From contig NZ_JAMQKC010000003.1 of assembly GCF_028416595.1 (NCBI RefSeq), forward strand, positions 186,001-250,000: a DNA stretch of 64,000 nt. Reading direction: 5' to 3'. The notes beneath the pieces are model-generated. The model was not told where the DNA came from. It worked only from the letters and a program-made list of their open reading frames with translations, and ran no database searches. The DNA is from Aquibacillus salsiterrae. GTDB lineage: Bacteria > Bacillota > Bacilli > Bacillales > Amphibacillaceae. The position numbers and the translations under genes are program-made. This document shows, in pieces, positions 17,978-27,628 of this stretch; the first letter of the stretch is position 1; every line of letters starts with the position of its first letter.

Positions 17978-19579
17978 CTAATCTTCAGCAATCCACGTTC
18001 TTAGAAGTTTTGCAAAGTCTTCTGGCTTATCTTTAGCCATGTTCTCTATTTGCTTCCTTCTTATCGCAGATTCTGAATCGTACCCTTGTTCGATTTCAGG
18101 AATAGTAACCGTTTGACCGTCCATCTGTTCAGTAAACTCATCGTACACATCATTCTCAAAGCTTCTTTTTCTCCGCAGCATCCAAATAAGAGCTAGTACA
18201 GCGAAGACTAATGCTGCGCCAACTCCATACACCCAATAAGGAATAAATGGTGCTGGATTAGTTGGAATTGGTTGTCTTCCATTAAATTCTTGAAAGACAA
18301 TCGATACTTTTTCGTCGGGAACAACCTGTCCATAAGCACCATCGATTGAAGTCATAACAATTGAATTTAAGATAGAAGCTATTCCTGCTTCTACTGTTTG
18401 TTGTTCTTCTTGTGATAAATATTGGACTTGGCCAGTCTCATTTTGTTCTTTTGCCTTATCAACAGCTACTTGAATGCCTAAATCCCTTAATTTGTAAGGA
18501 CTTTCAACAATCTCTTTCCTAATCCGGTTATATTCATTATTAATTGATTCCCGGACCATTTCATAATCTCCGTTACTACTTTCACCATCGGCAGGATAAT
18601 TGGGAATATCACCCTCACCTGTGCCAATTTCACTAGCACCTTTTGGACTTCCTGTATAGGTTTCTTTAATTGTTTCGATACTTACTGGTAAACCATCTAC
18701 TCCCATTTCACCCGTTGGTTCAACAATTTCTTCGACTCTATTTTCTTGAGTGAAATCAACATCTGCTGTAACAGAGGCAACAACCTTATCCATACCAACC
18801 ATCATCCCGACCATTTGTTGGACTCGGCGTTGAATATCCCGTTCAATATCTTTCTTGACGTTTTGTTGATACGTATATGTATCTGTCACAGAATATTCAC
18901 TAGAATTATCTAAATCAAAATACTCAAAGTTTTGATTCATTAAGACGATATTATCTGTAGGTAAGTTCGGGACTGTTTTTGATACTAAATTGTATAATGC
19001 TACGATCTGACTTTGTTGAAATTGGTAGCCAGGTCGTGTTTGAATAACAATTGAAGCTGATGCCTCGGTCGCTTGATCACTGACAAAAACAGGATTTTCA
19101 GGTTTATTAATCATCACGTTCGCATCTTCAATACCATCGATACTTTTAATTAAATTGCCAAGTTCTGTTTGCATCGCATCCAACTTAATCACATCAAATT
19201 CATTGTCTGTCATTCCCCAAGAAGTATTAGAACTAAAGAATGAGTAATCAATTGTTCCACTGTTAGGTATCCCTTGGGCTGCAAGGTCGACTAATAAGGT
19301 GTTCACTTGTTCACTTGGCACCATAATTGTCGTACCACCACTAGAGAGTTCATAGTCAACCCCCCTAGTATCTAATTCAGCTTTTATTTGCCCAACTTCT
19401 TGTAGAGAAAGATTATTATAAAGAGGAACCATACTACTTGTATTCAGAAGAAAGCTCCCGCCGATGATAAGACAAAGAAATAAAACGAAACCACCCAAGT
19501 ATAATCTTTGTTGTTTTTTTGTTCGTGTTGACCAATAGTTGATTATTTTTTCTTTGTATTGATTTATCGTTTGTCGCAT
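17978..19579 (-). CDS. fliF: FliF, MS-ring protein
   Basis: FliF builds the MS ring, the first assembled platform of the basal body. Its 533 residues include an N-terminal membrane helix (about 27-46), ring-building motif domains with the VMINKPENPVF segment, a Gly/Glu-rich beta-collar region, a second membrane helix (about 447-467) and a cytoplasmic FliG-binding tail. ATG 19577-19579 follows a GGGGG site. It is the largest structural gene at the start of the operon. Confidence 0.97.
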   Translation of the reverse strand: MRQTINQYKEKIINYWSTRTKKQQRLYLGGFVLFLCLIIGGSFLLNTSSMVPLYNNLSLQEVGQIKAELDTRGVDYELSSGGTTIMVPSEQVNTLLVDLAAQGIPNSGTIDYSFFSSNTSWGMTDNEFDVIKLDAMQTELGNLIKSIDGIEDANVMINKPENPVFVSDQATEASASIVIQTRPGYQFQQSQIVALYNLVSKTVPNLPTDNIVLMNQNFEYFDLDNSSEYSVTDTYTYQQNVKKDIERDIQRRVQQMVGMMVGMDKVVASVTADVDFTQENRVEEIVEPTGEMGVDGLPVSIETIKETYTGSPKGASEIGTGEGDIPNYPADGESSNGDYEMVRESINNEYNRIRKEIVESPYKLRDLGIQVAVDKAKEQNETGQVQYLSQEEQQTVEAGIASILNSIVMTSIDGAYGQVVPDEKVSIVFQEFNGRQPIPTNPAPFIPYWVYGVGAALVFAVLALIWMLRRKRSFENDVYDEFTEQMDGQTVTIPEIEQGYDSESAIRRKQIENMAKDKPEDFAKLLRTWIAED

Positions 19580-19655
19580 TGTGCGCCCCCAACCAACTTG
19601 TAATTTTACCGGAAGCTAGTTAAAGCTGAACTAAAGTGTAATCCAAAAGACACGC

Positions 19656-19961
19656 TTAAACTTGCATTCTCATTACTTCGTTATATGCATCAATAACTTT
19701 TTTCTGCATTTCTACTGCCGTTTGCAAAGTAATACTTGCCTTTTGAGCTGTAATCATCACATCATGCAAGTTATTTATTTGACCATTTGCAAGTGCTGTC
19801 GTTTTTTCGTCTGACTCAATTTGACTTCTGTTGACCTGCTCAATGGCATTTTTCAAATTACTTTTAAAGCTTTGTTGTGCTTCGCTTACTGTCATAGTCT
19901 TCGGACGATTTGGTGTTACATCACCTGCTTGATACGTGCTAATACTTTTGATTTCCATCAT
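19656..19961 (-). CDS. fliE: FliE, MS ring-rod junction protein
   Basis: FliE joins the MS ring to the proximal rod and is an early export substrate. The 101 residues show the conserved SFKSNLKNAIEQVNRSQIESD region and the C-terminal MITAQKASITLQTAVEMQKKV helix shared by the family. The start region contains two adjacent ATG codons (19959-19961 and 19956-19958) after GGGGG. Position after flgC is standard. Confidence 0.96.
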   Translation of the reverse strand: MMEIKSISTYQAGDVTPNRPKTMTVSEAQQSFKSNLKNAIEQVNRSQIESDEKTTALANGQINNLHDVMITAQKASITLQTAVEMQKKVIDAYNEVMRMQV

Positions 19962-19983
19962 TCATCCCCCAATTGTGAATGGC

Positions 19984-20439
19984 TTATTTCCCAATTTCTA
20001 GTGCTTTTAACAACATGCTTTTCGTTGCATTCAAGGAAGTGACATTTGCTTCATATGATCTCGTCGCACTCATTAAATCAACCATCTCTTTTAAAGGGTC
20101 AACATTAGGTAACTGGACGTACCCTTGTGCATTAGCATCTGGATGATTCGGATTGTATACCAATTGAAATGGCTCTTCATCTTCTGTTATTTTGCTGACT
20201 CGAACTCCTTGCCCGGTGTCCGAGTAGGAATTTTTAGCTTTACTTAATTGGGAGGAAAATCCTTGTTGTTCCGCTTCGAAAACTACCATTTTCCTCCGAT
20301 ATGGTTCGTATTCACCATTTTCATTTATTCTATTTCTTGTTGTTTCAGCGTTAGCAATGTTAGAAGAGATCGTATCCATTCTTAAACGTTGTGCAGTTAG
20401 TCCACTAGCACTAATATTTAAGGACTGAAATATTCCCAT
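19984..20439 (-). CDS. flgC: FlgC, proximal rod protein
   Basis: FlgC is a proximal rod subunit. The 151 residues start with the rod signature (SLNISASGLTAQRLRMDTIS, then NIANAETT) and end with the matching helix (YEANVTSLNATKSMLLKALEI). It is preceded by a clear ribosome-binding site and lies 2 bp after the flgB stop. It is the second gene of the fla/che operon. Confidence 0.97.
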   Translation of the reverse strand: MGIFQSLNISASGLTAQRLRMDTISSNIANAETTRNRINENGEYEPYRRKMVVFEAEQQGFSSQLSKAKNSYSDTGQGVRVSKITEDEEPFQLVYNPNHPDANAQGYVQLPNVDPLKEMVDLMSATRSYEANVTSLNATKSMLLKALEIGK

Positions 20440-20441
20440 AA

Positions 20442-20837
20442 TTACCTACCTCCTCTGATGACTGTTTCTAAACTTGAAAACTTTCCGTTTAATCGGTCGA
20501 CTAAACTTTGGTAGTAAATCTGATTTTCGGCTAAATCAGTCATTTCTTTATCGATATCAACACTATTCCCATTGTGGTTGTATGTTGTCGAATTATTTGT
20601 AACTATTTTAAATGAATTACTGCTATTAGATTGCTGAAATGAAATGTGCTTAGGATTTGTTCGTTTTGCCTCGAATGATGTTCGTTGATTTTCTAGCACA
20701 TCCTTAAATACAACTTGCTTTGCTTTATAATTAGGGGTATCGGCGTTTGCAATATTGTTAGAGATTGTTTTATTTTTTAATGCAGCAAAATCGAGTGAAC
20801 GTTCTAACTGCTGAACGGTCTTTCCAAAAAACGACAT
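20442..20837 (-). CDS. flgB: FlgB, proximal rod protein, first gene of the fla/che operon
   Basis: FlgB is a proximal rod subunit of 131 residues. It has the rod signature near the N-terminus (KNKTISNNIANADTPNYKAK) and a C-terminal helix (AENQIYYQSLVDRLNGKF). GGAGG lies 7 nt before ATG 20835-20837. It is the first gene after the codY terminator, so fla/che transcription begins in the 464-bp gap upstream. That gap holds a sigma-A-like promoter and a repeat copy. Confidence 0.97.
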   Translation of the reverse strand: MSFFGKTVQQLERSLDFAALKNKTISNNIANADTPNYKAKQVVFKDVLENQRTSFEAKRTNPKHISFQQSNSSNSFKIVTNNSTTYNHNGNSVDIDKEMTDLAENQIYYQSLVDRLNGKFSSLETVIRGGR

Positions 20838-20858
20838 AATAATCCCTCCACATTTCTT

Positions 20859-20904
20859 AAGAAAAAGCGCAAGCGCCCCGAGGGGCTAGGCGCTGAAGCT
20901 AGAC
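20859..20904 (+). repeat. Short internal-deletion copy of the intergenic hairpin repeat
   Basis: This 46-bp element keeps only the two ends of the family, from AAGAAAAAGCGC to GCTAGAC. AGCGCC and GGCGCT pair around CCCGAGGGG. It lies between the proposed flgB promoter and the flgB ribosome-binding site, so it should be transcribed as part of the fla/che leader. Confidence 0.75.
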
Positions 20905-20973
20905 TGCTATTGAACCTTTTTTCACTTTGTTATCTTTAAAAAAATAGTCATAAAAAGTCTATCTTTATCGAAT

Positions 20974-21002
20974 ATTGTAATTTAAATAGATGTTTGTGTC
21001 TA
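20974..21002 (-). promoter_or_regulatory. Candidate sigma-A promoter of the fla/che operon
   Basis: On the minus strand, TAGACA (20997-21002) is 17 bp from TACAAT (20974-20979), each five of six matches to the sigma-A consensus. The predicted start is near 20967, about 130 nt upstream of flgB. I see no convincing sigma-D box (TAAA and GCCGATAT) in the gap. In B. subtilis this operon is driven from the same place by sigma-A and sigma-D promoters. Confidence 0.55.
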
Positions 21003-21141
21003 TGCTATTTCCGCACAATCTTACTTTAGTTACTGTGCCAATGTGTACACATAGGACTTTGGTATCAGGTTAACCAGCTTATCAATGAATAGCTCCTAAC
21101 CCAGTTGAGCTATCTTTTCATTTTATACCTTTTTACCATGT
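21003..21141. other. Inverted-repeat-rich regulatory DNA between codY terminator and flgB promoter
   Basis: This stretch holds several inverted repeats: ATAGCTC/GAGCTAT (21089-21095, 21107-21113), palindrome GGTTAACC (21068-21075), palindrome TGTGTACACA (21042-21051), and GCACA/TGTGC (21013-21017, 21034-21038). A minus-strand TATAAA at 21122-21127 could be a second -10 box that would start an RNA just before them. The region may bind regulators such as DegU or encode a structured leader. No gene is visible. Confidence 0.45.
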
Positions 21142-21207
21142 AAAAAAGCCGTTAAGTTTTTCCATCCTAAAAGAAGAGAGGGTGGTAAACGCTTAACGGC
21201 TTTTTTT
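21142..21207. terminator. Bidirectional-type terminator downstream of codY
   Basis: GCCGTTAAG (21148-21156) pairs with CTTAACGGC (21192-21200). The inner arms pair further (CCATCC with GGGTGG, with one G-U pair on the plus strand), and a run of T or A flanks each side. In the minus direction it lies about 95 nt after the codY stop and would end the xerC-hslVU-codY transcript before flgB. Confidence 0.8.
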
Positions 21208-21301
21208 CGTGTATCCGACTGAATATGTTATTTTTTTATATCGCCTATATTACAATAGTGAAACATATTTAAAGGAGGTCACTCTTAAACCTCCCTATGT
21301 G

Positions 21302-22081
21302 TTAACCTTGTTTAATGTTTTGAAGCTCGACTAGGAACTTGTTGTTTAACACTTTAATATAAGTTCCCTTCATCCCAAGAGAGCGAGACTCAATCACTCC
21401 TGCACTTTCTAACTTACGCAGTGCATTGACAATAACCGATCTTGTAATCCCGACTCGATCTGCAATTTTACTTGCAACTAGTAATCCTTCGTCCCCATCT
21501 AATTCATCAAAGATGTGCTCGATAGCTTCTAACTCACTATAGGATAATGAACTAATTGCCATTTGAACAACAGCCTTACTTCTTGCTTCCATTTCTATTT
21601 CTTCTGTTTTCTCGTGAAGAATTTCCATCCCTACCACAGTTGCCCCGTATTCAGCTAAAAGTAAATCGTCATTGCTAAAGCGGTCAGTCAATCTACTTAA
21701 GATTAATGTTCCTAACCGCTCACCGCCACCAATAATCGGTACAATGGTTGTTAAACCACTTTCAAATAGTTCTCGATTTTCCTCTGGGAAAGCTGTATAC
21801 GGACTATTTATATCAATATTCGGTGTTGTTTCTTGAATATTAAATAAGCTGTCTGTATATTCTTTTGGAAATTGTCTTTCCTCTAACATTGTTTTCATTC
21901 TTTCATTTTCAATTTGCTGATTGATGGAAAATCCTAGTAACTTACCTCTTCTACTCACAACAAAGATATTACATGTTATAATATCTCGTAGTGTTGCAGC
22001 CATATCGTTAAAGTTAACTGATTTCCCTGTTGCTTTTTGTAACATTGAATTTATTTTTCTTGCACGGTCTAATAATTCCAT
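21302..22081 (-). CDS. codY: CodY, GTP/branched-chain amino acid-responsive repressor
   Basis: CodY is the global nutritional regulator of low-GC Gram-positives; it senses isoleucine, leucine and valine through a GAF domain, and GTP. The 259 residues equal the B. subtilis length. The GAF domain covers about 1-155 and a linker helix follows. The winged helix-turn-helix at about 200-225 ([20 protein letters not shown]) reads DNA. A strong GGAGGAG site precedes ATG 22079-22081. It is last in the xerC-hslV-hslU-codY operon. Confidence 0.98.
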   Translation of the reverse strand: MELLDRARKINSMLQKATGKSVNFNDMAATLRDIITCNIFVVSRRGKLLGFSINQQIENERMKTMLEERQFPKEYTDSLFNIQETTPNIDINSPYTAFPEENRELFESGLTTIVPIIGGGERLGTLILSRLTDRFSNDDLLLAEYGATVVGMEILHEKTEEIEMEARSKAVVQMAISSLSYSELEAIEHIFDELDGDEGLLVASKIADRVGITRSVIVNALRKLESAGVIESRSLGMKGTYIKVLNNKFLVELQNIKQG

Positions 22082-22112
22082 GTTGCTCCTCCAAACTATT
22101 AAGTTTTAAAGT

Positions 22113-23510
22113 CTATAATATATACTGGCTTAAGTCTTTGTTTTTAGCAATGGAGCTTAGTTTGTCGTTTACATAATTTTTAGTTATTTCGATTGTTCCC
22201 ATATTAATGTCTGGAGCTTCAAAGGATAAATCCTCCAATAACTTTTCTAAAATAGTATGCAAGCGTCTTGCACCAATATTGTCGGTTTCTTGATTGACTT
22301 CATAGGCTACCTCTGCCAATCGCGTTACAGCTTCTTCAGTAAAACTTACCTCAATTCCTTCCGTACCTAACAATGCTTCATATTGTTTTAATAGTGCATT
22401 GGATGGTTCTGTTAGTATCTTTTTAAAGTCTTCCACGGTTAATTTATCAAATTCAACACGGATTGGAAAGCGGCCTTGCAATTCTGGTATTAAATCAGAT
22501 GGTTTCGCCATATGAAATGCACCAGCTGCAATAAATAAAATATGATCGGTTTTAATCGGGCCGAACTTTGTCACGACAGTAGAACCTTCTACAATTGGCA
22601 AAATATCTCGTTGTACCCCTTCACGTGATACATTTGCAGATTGCTCGCTTTTCCCTGCCACTTTATCAATTTCGTCGATAAAAATAATTCCTGACTGCTC
22701 CACCTTTTCGACAGCCTCTTGAGTTACTTCGTCCATATCAATTAATTTTTGGGCTTCTTGTTGGGTAAGTACTTTCCGCGCTTCAGAAACTGGTAACTTT
22801 CGCTTCTTTGTTTTCTTAGGCATGATTTGGCCAAACATGTCTTGCATGTTCATACCCATTTGCTCCATCCCTGATCCTTGCAGCATATCTAACATTGATG
22901 AGGACTGTTCTTCAACCTCGACACTAACAATTTTATCTTCAAGTTCACCAAGCGCAAGTTGGTGGGCAATTTTTTTGCGACTATTTTCAATTTCATGATC
23001 TTTATCTTCTTGATCATACCCAGAATTATCTCCATCTTCTTGTGGCGAAAAAAACATTTCCAACGGATTCTTAAAGGTATTTTGCTTCTTTTTATCAGGA
23101 ACAATTAACTTAACTAGCTTCTTATTAGCTAAGTCCTTTGCCTTACTCATGACCCCTTTCATTTTTTCTTCTTTTATCATTCGAACGGCCATCTCCATTA
23201 AATCTCTAACCATCGACTCTACATCTCGACCTACATATCCAACTTCAGTAAATTTTGTTGCCTCTACTTTTACAAAAGGGGCTCCAACTAATTTTGCAAG
23301 TCTTCTTGCAACCTCTGTTTTTCCAACTCCAGTTGGACCAATCATTAATATGTTTTTTGGTGCAATCTCATCTCTCATCCGCTCATCTAACTGCATCCTA
23401 CGGTAACGATTTCTTAATGCAATTGCAACCGACTTTTTTGCGCTTTTTTGTCCGATGATATAATTGTCTAGCTGTTCAACAATTTGCTTCGGCGTTAAAT
23501 TTGTCGCCAT
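22113..23510 (-). CDS. hslU: HslU (ClpY), AAA+ unfoldase of the HslUV protease
   Basis: HslU is the ATPase ring that unfolds substrates for HslV. The 465 residues contain Walker A GPTGVGKT (58-65), Walker B FIDEIDK, a variable intermediate I-domain (about 110-230, rich in K, E and D) and the C-terminal sensor/AAA lid that docks on HslV. ATG 23508-23510 has a GGGAGG site. It lies 62 bp downstream of hslV. Confidence 0.98.
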   Translation of the reverse strand: MATNLTPKQIVEQLDNYIIGQKSAKKSVAIALRNRYRRMQLDERMRDEIAPKNILMIGPTGVGKTEVARRLAKLVGAPFVKVEATKFTEVGYVGRDVESMVRDLMEMAVRMIKEEKMKGVMSKAKDLANKKLVKLIVPDKKKQNTFKNPLEMFFSPQEDGDNSGYDQEDKDHEIENSRKKIAHQLALGELEDKIVSVEVEEQSSSMLDMLQGSGMEQMGMNMQDMFGQIMPKKTKKRKLPVSEARKVLTQQEAQKLIDMDEVTQEAVEKVEQSGIIFIDEIDKVAGKSEQSANVSREGVQRDILPIVEGSTVVTKFGPIKTDHILFIAAGAFHMAKPSDLIPELQGRFPIRVEFDKLTVEDFKKILTEPSNALLKQYEALLGTEGIEVSFTEEAVTRLAEVAYEVNQETDNIGARRLHTILEKLLEDLSFEAPDINMGTIEITKNYVNDKLSSIAKNKDLSQYIL

Positions 23511-23572
23511 CCGTTATTGCCTCCCTTAGCTTCCATTCCATTTGTTCTTAACCGATAAGGTAACATGCACGA

Positions 23573-24118
23573 TTAATCAATAACCTCGAGTGTAATATGA
23601 TCATTTGTAAATACACATACTTCCCCTGCAATCTCTAATGCAGCTTGAGCTATTTCTTTTGCAGACAATTCTTTGGAGTAACGTTTAAGCGCACGCCCTG
23701 CACTTAATGCATAATTACCACCAGAGCCGATTGCCAATATACCATCATCAGGTTCAATAACTTCACCGGTACCAGAGACTAATAACATCTCCTCTTTGTT
23801 CATTACAATTAGCATTGCCTCGAGTTTTCGTAGCACCTTGTCGCTTCTCCACTCTTTTGCAAGCTCCACTGCCGCTCTTGATAAATTGCCGTTATATGCT
23901 TCAAGGTTTGTTTCGAATTTTTCAAAAAGGGTAAAAGCATCTGCTACAGACCCAGCAAAACCAGCAAGTACGTTTCCTTTAAATAGTCTACGTACCTTTT
24001 TTGCAGTATGTTTCATGACTACCGCATTTCCTAATGTCACTTGACCATCACCACTCATTGCACATTGTCCATTGTGCCTGACAGCAAAGATAGTCGTTGC
24101 ATGAAATTGTTGATTCAC
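23573..24118 (-). CDS. hslV: HslV (ClpQ/CodW), proteasome-like peptidase
   Basis: HslV is the N-terminal-nucleophile peptidase that partners HslU. The 181 residues carry the family core ([31 protein letters not shown]). The start is GTG 24116-24118, with GAGGTGG upstream, giving the N-terminus [10 protein letters not shown]. subtilis CodW starts MSSFHATT and is reported to use Ser2 rather than a processed Thr. Here position 2 is Asn, so the catalytic residue may be Thr8 after processing (see findings). Confidence 0.96.
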   Translation of the reverse strand: MNQQFHATTIFAVRHNGQCAMSGDGQVTLGNAVVMKHTAKKVRRLFKGNVLAGFAGSVADAFTLFEKFETNLEAYNGNLSRAAVELAKEWRSDKVLRKLEAMLIVMNKEEMLLVSGTGEVIEPDDGILAIGSGGNYALSAGRALKRYSKELSAKEIAQAALEIAGEVCVFTNDHITLEVID

Positions 24119-24141
24119 TTACATCCACCTCACTTGGTTGG

Positions 24142-25053
24142 TTATTCCCGACTTTTTGCACGGGGATGACTATTCATATATATATTACGCAAGCGGTCTT
24201 TGGTAACATGAGTATAAATTTGTGTAGTGGATAAATGCTCATGTCCCAATAATTCTTGCACAACTCTTAAATCGGCACCTTCATTCAGCATATGGGTCGC
24301 GAAGGTATGCCTTAGTTTATGGGGATGAATATCAACAGTTAAAGCTGCTTGTTTAACCATGTTATCAAATATATACGCTATACCTTTTGTCGTTAGTGGC
24401 ATTCCTTTCGCATTCAAAAACAGAACATCTGTAGTGGTTTTCGATTTTGATAGTAGCTGCTCGCGCCCCTCTTCGATATAACGAACTAAAGCGCGTTCAG
24501 CAAATCCGCCAAAAGGGATATACCGCTCTTTTCTCCCTTTTCCATAGACTAATATCGTGTTCAAGCCAAAATCCAAATCATTTACCGTTACCCCAATACA
24601 TTCACTTACCCGAATTCCTGTTGCGTAAAACAATTCAATAAGCGCTAAGTTTCTTTGCCCTAGTGATGTAGTAAGGTCACTAACATCAAATAACTTTTCT
24701 AATTCTTGTGTATAGAAAAAATCGGGTACTTTCATTTCTGCCTTTGGTAATGTTACGTGTAAAAAAGGATTACTCGTTACTTTGCCTTCTCTTTCTAAGT
24801 AATTAAAGAAACTTCTCAAACTAGAGATCTTTCTCGATACTGATTTTCTAGAAAGGTTTTGTTTATACAAGACTGTTAAAAACAAGCGGACAACTTGATA
24901 ATTGATTGAATCAAGCTTATTTATCCCCTCACTCTGTAAAAAAGAAAAAAAGCTTTCCATATCTTCCTGATAAAACTTTATGGTATACGGTGATGCATTC
25001 TTTTCAATCTGTAAATATTCTACAAATAATTGTTTCGCAAAATGAAACTCCAT
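24142..25053 (-). CDS. xerC: XerC (CodV), tyrosine recombinase
   Basis: XerC with XerD resolves chromosome dimers at dif. From ATG 25051-25053 (GAGG at 7 nt) the protein has 303 residues, near the 304 of B. subtilis; a longer upstream start is rejected. Catalytic residues are R148, K172, H245, R248, H271 and the nucleophile Y280. The core-binding SAM-like domain covers about 1-90. It heads the hslVU-codY operon. Bacillus trmFO, usually just upstream, is missing here. Confidence 0.96.
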   Translation of the reverse strand: MEFHFAKQLFVEYLQIEKNASPYTIKFYQEDMESFFSFLQSEGINKLDSINYQVVRLFLTVLYKQNLSRKSVSRKISSLRSFFNYLEREGKVTSNPFLHVTLPKAEMKVPDFFYTQELEKLFDVSDLTTSLGQRNLALIELFYATGIRVSECIGVTVNDLDFGLNTILVYGKGRKERYIPFGGFAERALVRYIEEGREQLLSKSKTTTDVLFLNAKGMPLTTKGIAYIFDNMVKQAALTVDIHPHKLRHTFATHMLNEGADLRVVQELLGHEHLSTTQIYTHVTKDRLRNIYMNSHPRAKSRE

Positions 25054-25079
25054 GAATTCACCTCGCCCAAGGCGTATAA

Positions 25080-25109
25080 ATAGTAACATAGGATAGCTTG
25101 TTTTCGCAA
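25080..25109 (-). promoter_or_regulatory. Candidate sigma-A promoter of xerC-hslVU-codY
   Basis: On the minus strand TTGCGA (25104-25109) and TACTAT (25080-25085) are 18 bp apart. The expected start is about 20 nt before the xerC ATG. A perfect TTGACA further upstream (about 25162-25167) has no good -10 box at 16-18 bp. The match is moderate. Confidence 0.4.
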
Positions 25110-25332
25110 TAAACGTAACTGAATTGTAACAAAATTCAGAATTGTTTTATGTACAGCTCGCGTGTGTCAAGTATAATCACTTACCGAATGGAAATTATAG
25201 CTTTTCCCTACCTAATTGTCAATTTTTAATCGTTTGTATTTGGGCGTCTATTAAAGTATACCAATACTGTTTGCCAGACATACTTACAATTGTTTCATTT
25301 GGGATAAATGATAAAAAAGATTGAGTCATGGC
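25110..25332. other. Non-coding gap between topA terminator and xerC promoter
   Basis: In B. subtilis the trmFO gene lies here. In this window no reading frame with family features remains, and I see no trace of a decayed trmFO. The palindrome AATTCAGAATT lies around 25130-25143. The rest is AT-rich and featureless to me. Confidence 0.5.
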
Positions 25333-25365
25333 AAAAAACTGGACGTGGATAACAGCCACGGCCAG
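25333..25365 (-). terminator. topA terminator
   Basis: In the minus direction, CTGGCCGTGG pairs with CCACGTCCAG (nine pairs and one mismatch, 25339-25348 and 25356-25365) and is followed by six T. It ends topA about 40 nt after its stop. The adjacent bases 25362-25385 resemble the end of the intergenic repeat family, so the terminator may derive from a repeat copy. Confidence 0.8.
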
Positions 25366-25404
25366 CTTCAGCGCCTTGCTTTTATTAAGCATGATTCGTA
25401 ATTT

Positions 25405-27483
25405 TTAAGTTTGAGCTTCTTCCTGGTAATCACAATTTACACACTGGATTTGAGTCTCTTTCTTTGATTTTTTCTCAACTAACAGTGATTCACACTTAGG
25501 ACAAGGTCTTGCGATTGGTTTATCCCAAGAAATAAAATCACATTCAGGAAAATTATCGCAGCCGTAAAACGTTCTTCTTTTTTTAGACTTTCTTTCTACG
25601 ATGTTACCGTCTTTACACTTAGGACATTTAACACCGATTTCTTTTAGAATTGGTTTTGTATTTCTACAGTCTGGAAAATTGGAACAAGCCAGAAATTTAC
25701 CGTATCTCCCCATTTTATAAACCATGCCATGGCCACATTCTTCACAGTCAATCCCAGCAGGTTCGTCCTTGATTTCTATCTTTTCCATTTCCTTTTCAGC
25801 TGTCTCTAACCTTTTTTCAAAGCCTTGATAGAAACCATCAATGATTTTCACCCACTGAATCTTTCCTTCTTCCACTGCGTCAAGGTCATCTTCCATTTTC
25901 ACAGTGAAATCAACATCAATAATCTCCGGGAAAAACTCCGCTATTAAATCTGTCACAATTTCACCTAATTCCGTTGGAACGAATCGCCTGTTATCTAGTG
26001 TTACATAACCTCTTCGTTGAATCGTATCTAGGGTTGGAGCATAGGTTGAAGGTCGACCAATCCCTTGTTCCTCCATGGTTTTGACCAATCGCGCTTCGGT
26101 GTAGCGTGGAGGCGGTTGGGTGAAATGTTGGTTCGGATTAATCTCTTTTGCTTCAACCTTCATTCCTTCTTCAAGTTCTGGTAGTAACCGGTCCTCTTCT
26201 TTTACATTATCGTCATTTCCCTCGATATAAACTTTCATGAATCCTTTAAACTTAATTTGTGAACCTGTAGCCCGGAACTCTACTCCTTCATTCACTAGGT
26301 GGACGGTAACAGTATCCATGACTGCAGGGGACATTTGACTTGCAGTGAAGCGATCCCAAATAAGCTTGTATAATCGATATTGATCCCTAGATAAAACACT
26401 TTTCAGTGATTTTGGATCCCGGTTAACCGAAGTAGGACGAATCGCTTCGTGTGCATCTTGTGCACCTTCTGCCGTTTTCCCTTGTTTTTGACTACCTAAA
26501 TATTCCTTACCAAATGTTTCGGTAATGTAATCGGCAGCCTCTTTTTTTGCTGTTTGAGAAACTCGGGTCGAATCGGTACGCATATAAGTAATTAAACCTG
26601 TGATACCGCCTTCAGCTTTACCTAAGTCAATTCCTTCATATAATTGTTGAGCGACCATCATCGTTTTTCTCGCTCTAAAGTTTAGCTTACGAGCAGCTTC
26701 CTGTTGTAAAGAAGAGGTAGTAAATGGCACAGCAGGGTTTCTTTTCCGTTCCCGTTTATTTACCTTATCTACTTTAAAATCTTTCCCCTTTAGGGTGTGG
26801 AGGATTTCGTCAACCTCTTCTTTTGTTTTTAATTCTCGTTTCTTACCATCTATTCCATAAAAGAATCCTTCAAACTCTTCTTTGTTATGATTAAAAATAC
26901 TTTCTATCGTCCAATATTCTTCAGGTATAAATTTTTCTATTTCCCTCTCACGGTCAATAATCATTTTAACAGCAACAGATTGGACTCGGCCTGCACTTAA
27001 TCCTTTTTTGACTTTCTTCCATAAAAGTGGGCTAATGTTATATCCGACGAGGCGGTCTAAAATTCGACGGGCCTGCTGTGCATCAACTAAGTCCATATCA
27101 ATGGAGCGCGGATGCTTAAATGATTCTTTAATTGCATCTTTTGTAATCTCGTTAAACACTACCCTACAATCCGAATTTTGGTCTATGTCAAGACTATGGG
27201 CAAGGTGCCAAGCAATAGCCTCTCCTTCTCTATCGGGGTCGGCTGCAAGGTATACTTTCTTTGCTTTTTTTGCAGCAGTTTTTAATTCTTTTAATACAGG
27301 TCCCTTTCCCCGTATAGTAATGTACTTAGGTTGATACTCATGTTCGACATCCACGCCAGTTTGACTTTTTGGTAAATCACGAATGTGCCCCATCGAAGCC
27401 TTTACTTTATACTTTTTACCTAAATACCTTTCAATAGTTTTTGCTTTTGCAGGTGATTCAACTATTACCAGATAATCTGCCAT
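25405..27483 (-). CDS. topA: TopA, DNA topoisomerase I
   Basis: TopA relaxes negative supercoils through a type IA mechanism. From ATG 27481-27483 (GGAGG at 7 nt) the protein has 692 residues, close to the 691 of B. subtilis. A TOPRIM domain (ESPAKAK, then [12 protein letters not shown]) is followed by the toprim-linked core. The catalytic tyrosine is about Y300, in [10 protein letters not shown]. Three C-terminal zinc ribbons with C-X2-C pairs are intact. It has its own promoter and terminator. Confidence 0.98.
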   Translation of the reverse strand: MADYLVIVESPAKAKTIERYLGKKYKVKASMGHIRDLPKSQTGVDVEHEYQPKYITIRGKGPVLKELKTAAKKAKKVYLAADPDREGEAIAWHLAHSLDIDQNSDCRVVFNEITKDAIKESFKHPRSIDMDLVDAQQARRILDRLVGYNISPLLWKKVKKGLSAGRVQSVAVKMIIDREREIEKFIPEEYWTIESIFNHNKEEFEGFFYGIDGKKRELKTKEEVDEILHTLKGKDFKVDKVNKRERKRNPAVPFTTSSLQQEAARKLNFRARKTMMVAQQLYEGIDLGKAEGGITGLITYMRTDSTRVSQTAKKEAADYITETFGKEYLGSQKQGKTAEGAQDAHEAIRPTSVNRDPKSLKSVLSRDQYRLYKLIWDRFTASQMSPAVMDTVTVHLVNEGVEFRATGSQIKFKGFMKVYIEGNDDNVKEEDRLLPELEEGMKVEAKEINPNQHFTQPPPRYTEARLVKTMEEQGIGRPSTYAPTLDTIQRRGYVTLDNRRFVPTELGEIVTDLIAEFFPEIIDVDFTVKMEDDLDAVEEGKIQWVKIIDGFYQGFEKRLETAEKEMEKIEIKDEPAGIDCEECGHGMVYKMGRYGKFLACSNFPDCRNTKPILKEIGVKCPKCKDGNIVERKSKKRRTFYGCDNFPECDFISWDKPIARPCPKCESLLVEKKSKKETQIQCVNCDYQEEAQT

Positions 27484-27628
27484 ATTTTTTCCTCCCAAGA
27501 GGTGATTCTTCTTTTTATCTATTTTTGTTTTATTTTATTTGATGACACACAATAACTTTCCAATCTTCTTCTATTTACAGTATCTTTTACTGAAATTTCT
27601 AAATAAAACTAGTTGATAAATCTTCCCT

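Noticed and set aside
21060-21115. tRNA D-arm-like sequence (AGCTCAACTGGGTTAGGAGC on the minus strand)
   Set aside because: No acceptor stem, anticodon arm or T-arm; it is better explained as inverted-repeat DNA or a leader stem.
25123-25148. Possible CodY box near xerC (AATTCAGAATT palindrome)
   Set aside because: It has about five mismatches to the CodY consensus, too many for a call.
25142-25324. 60-codon plus-strand reading frame in the topA-xerC gap
   Set aside because: No ribosome-binding site, no recognisable family; it lies in AT-rich promoter DNA.
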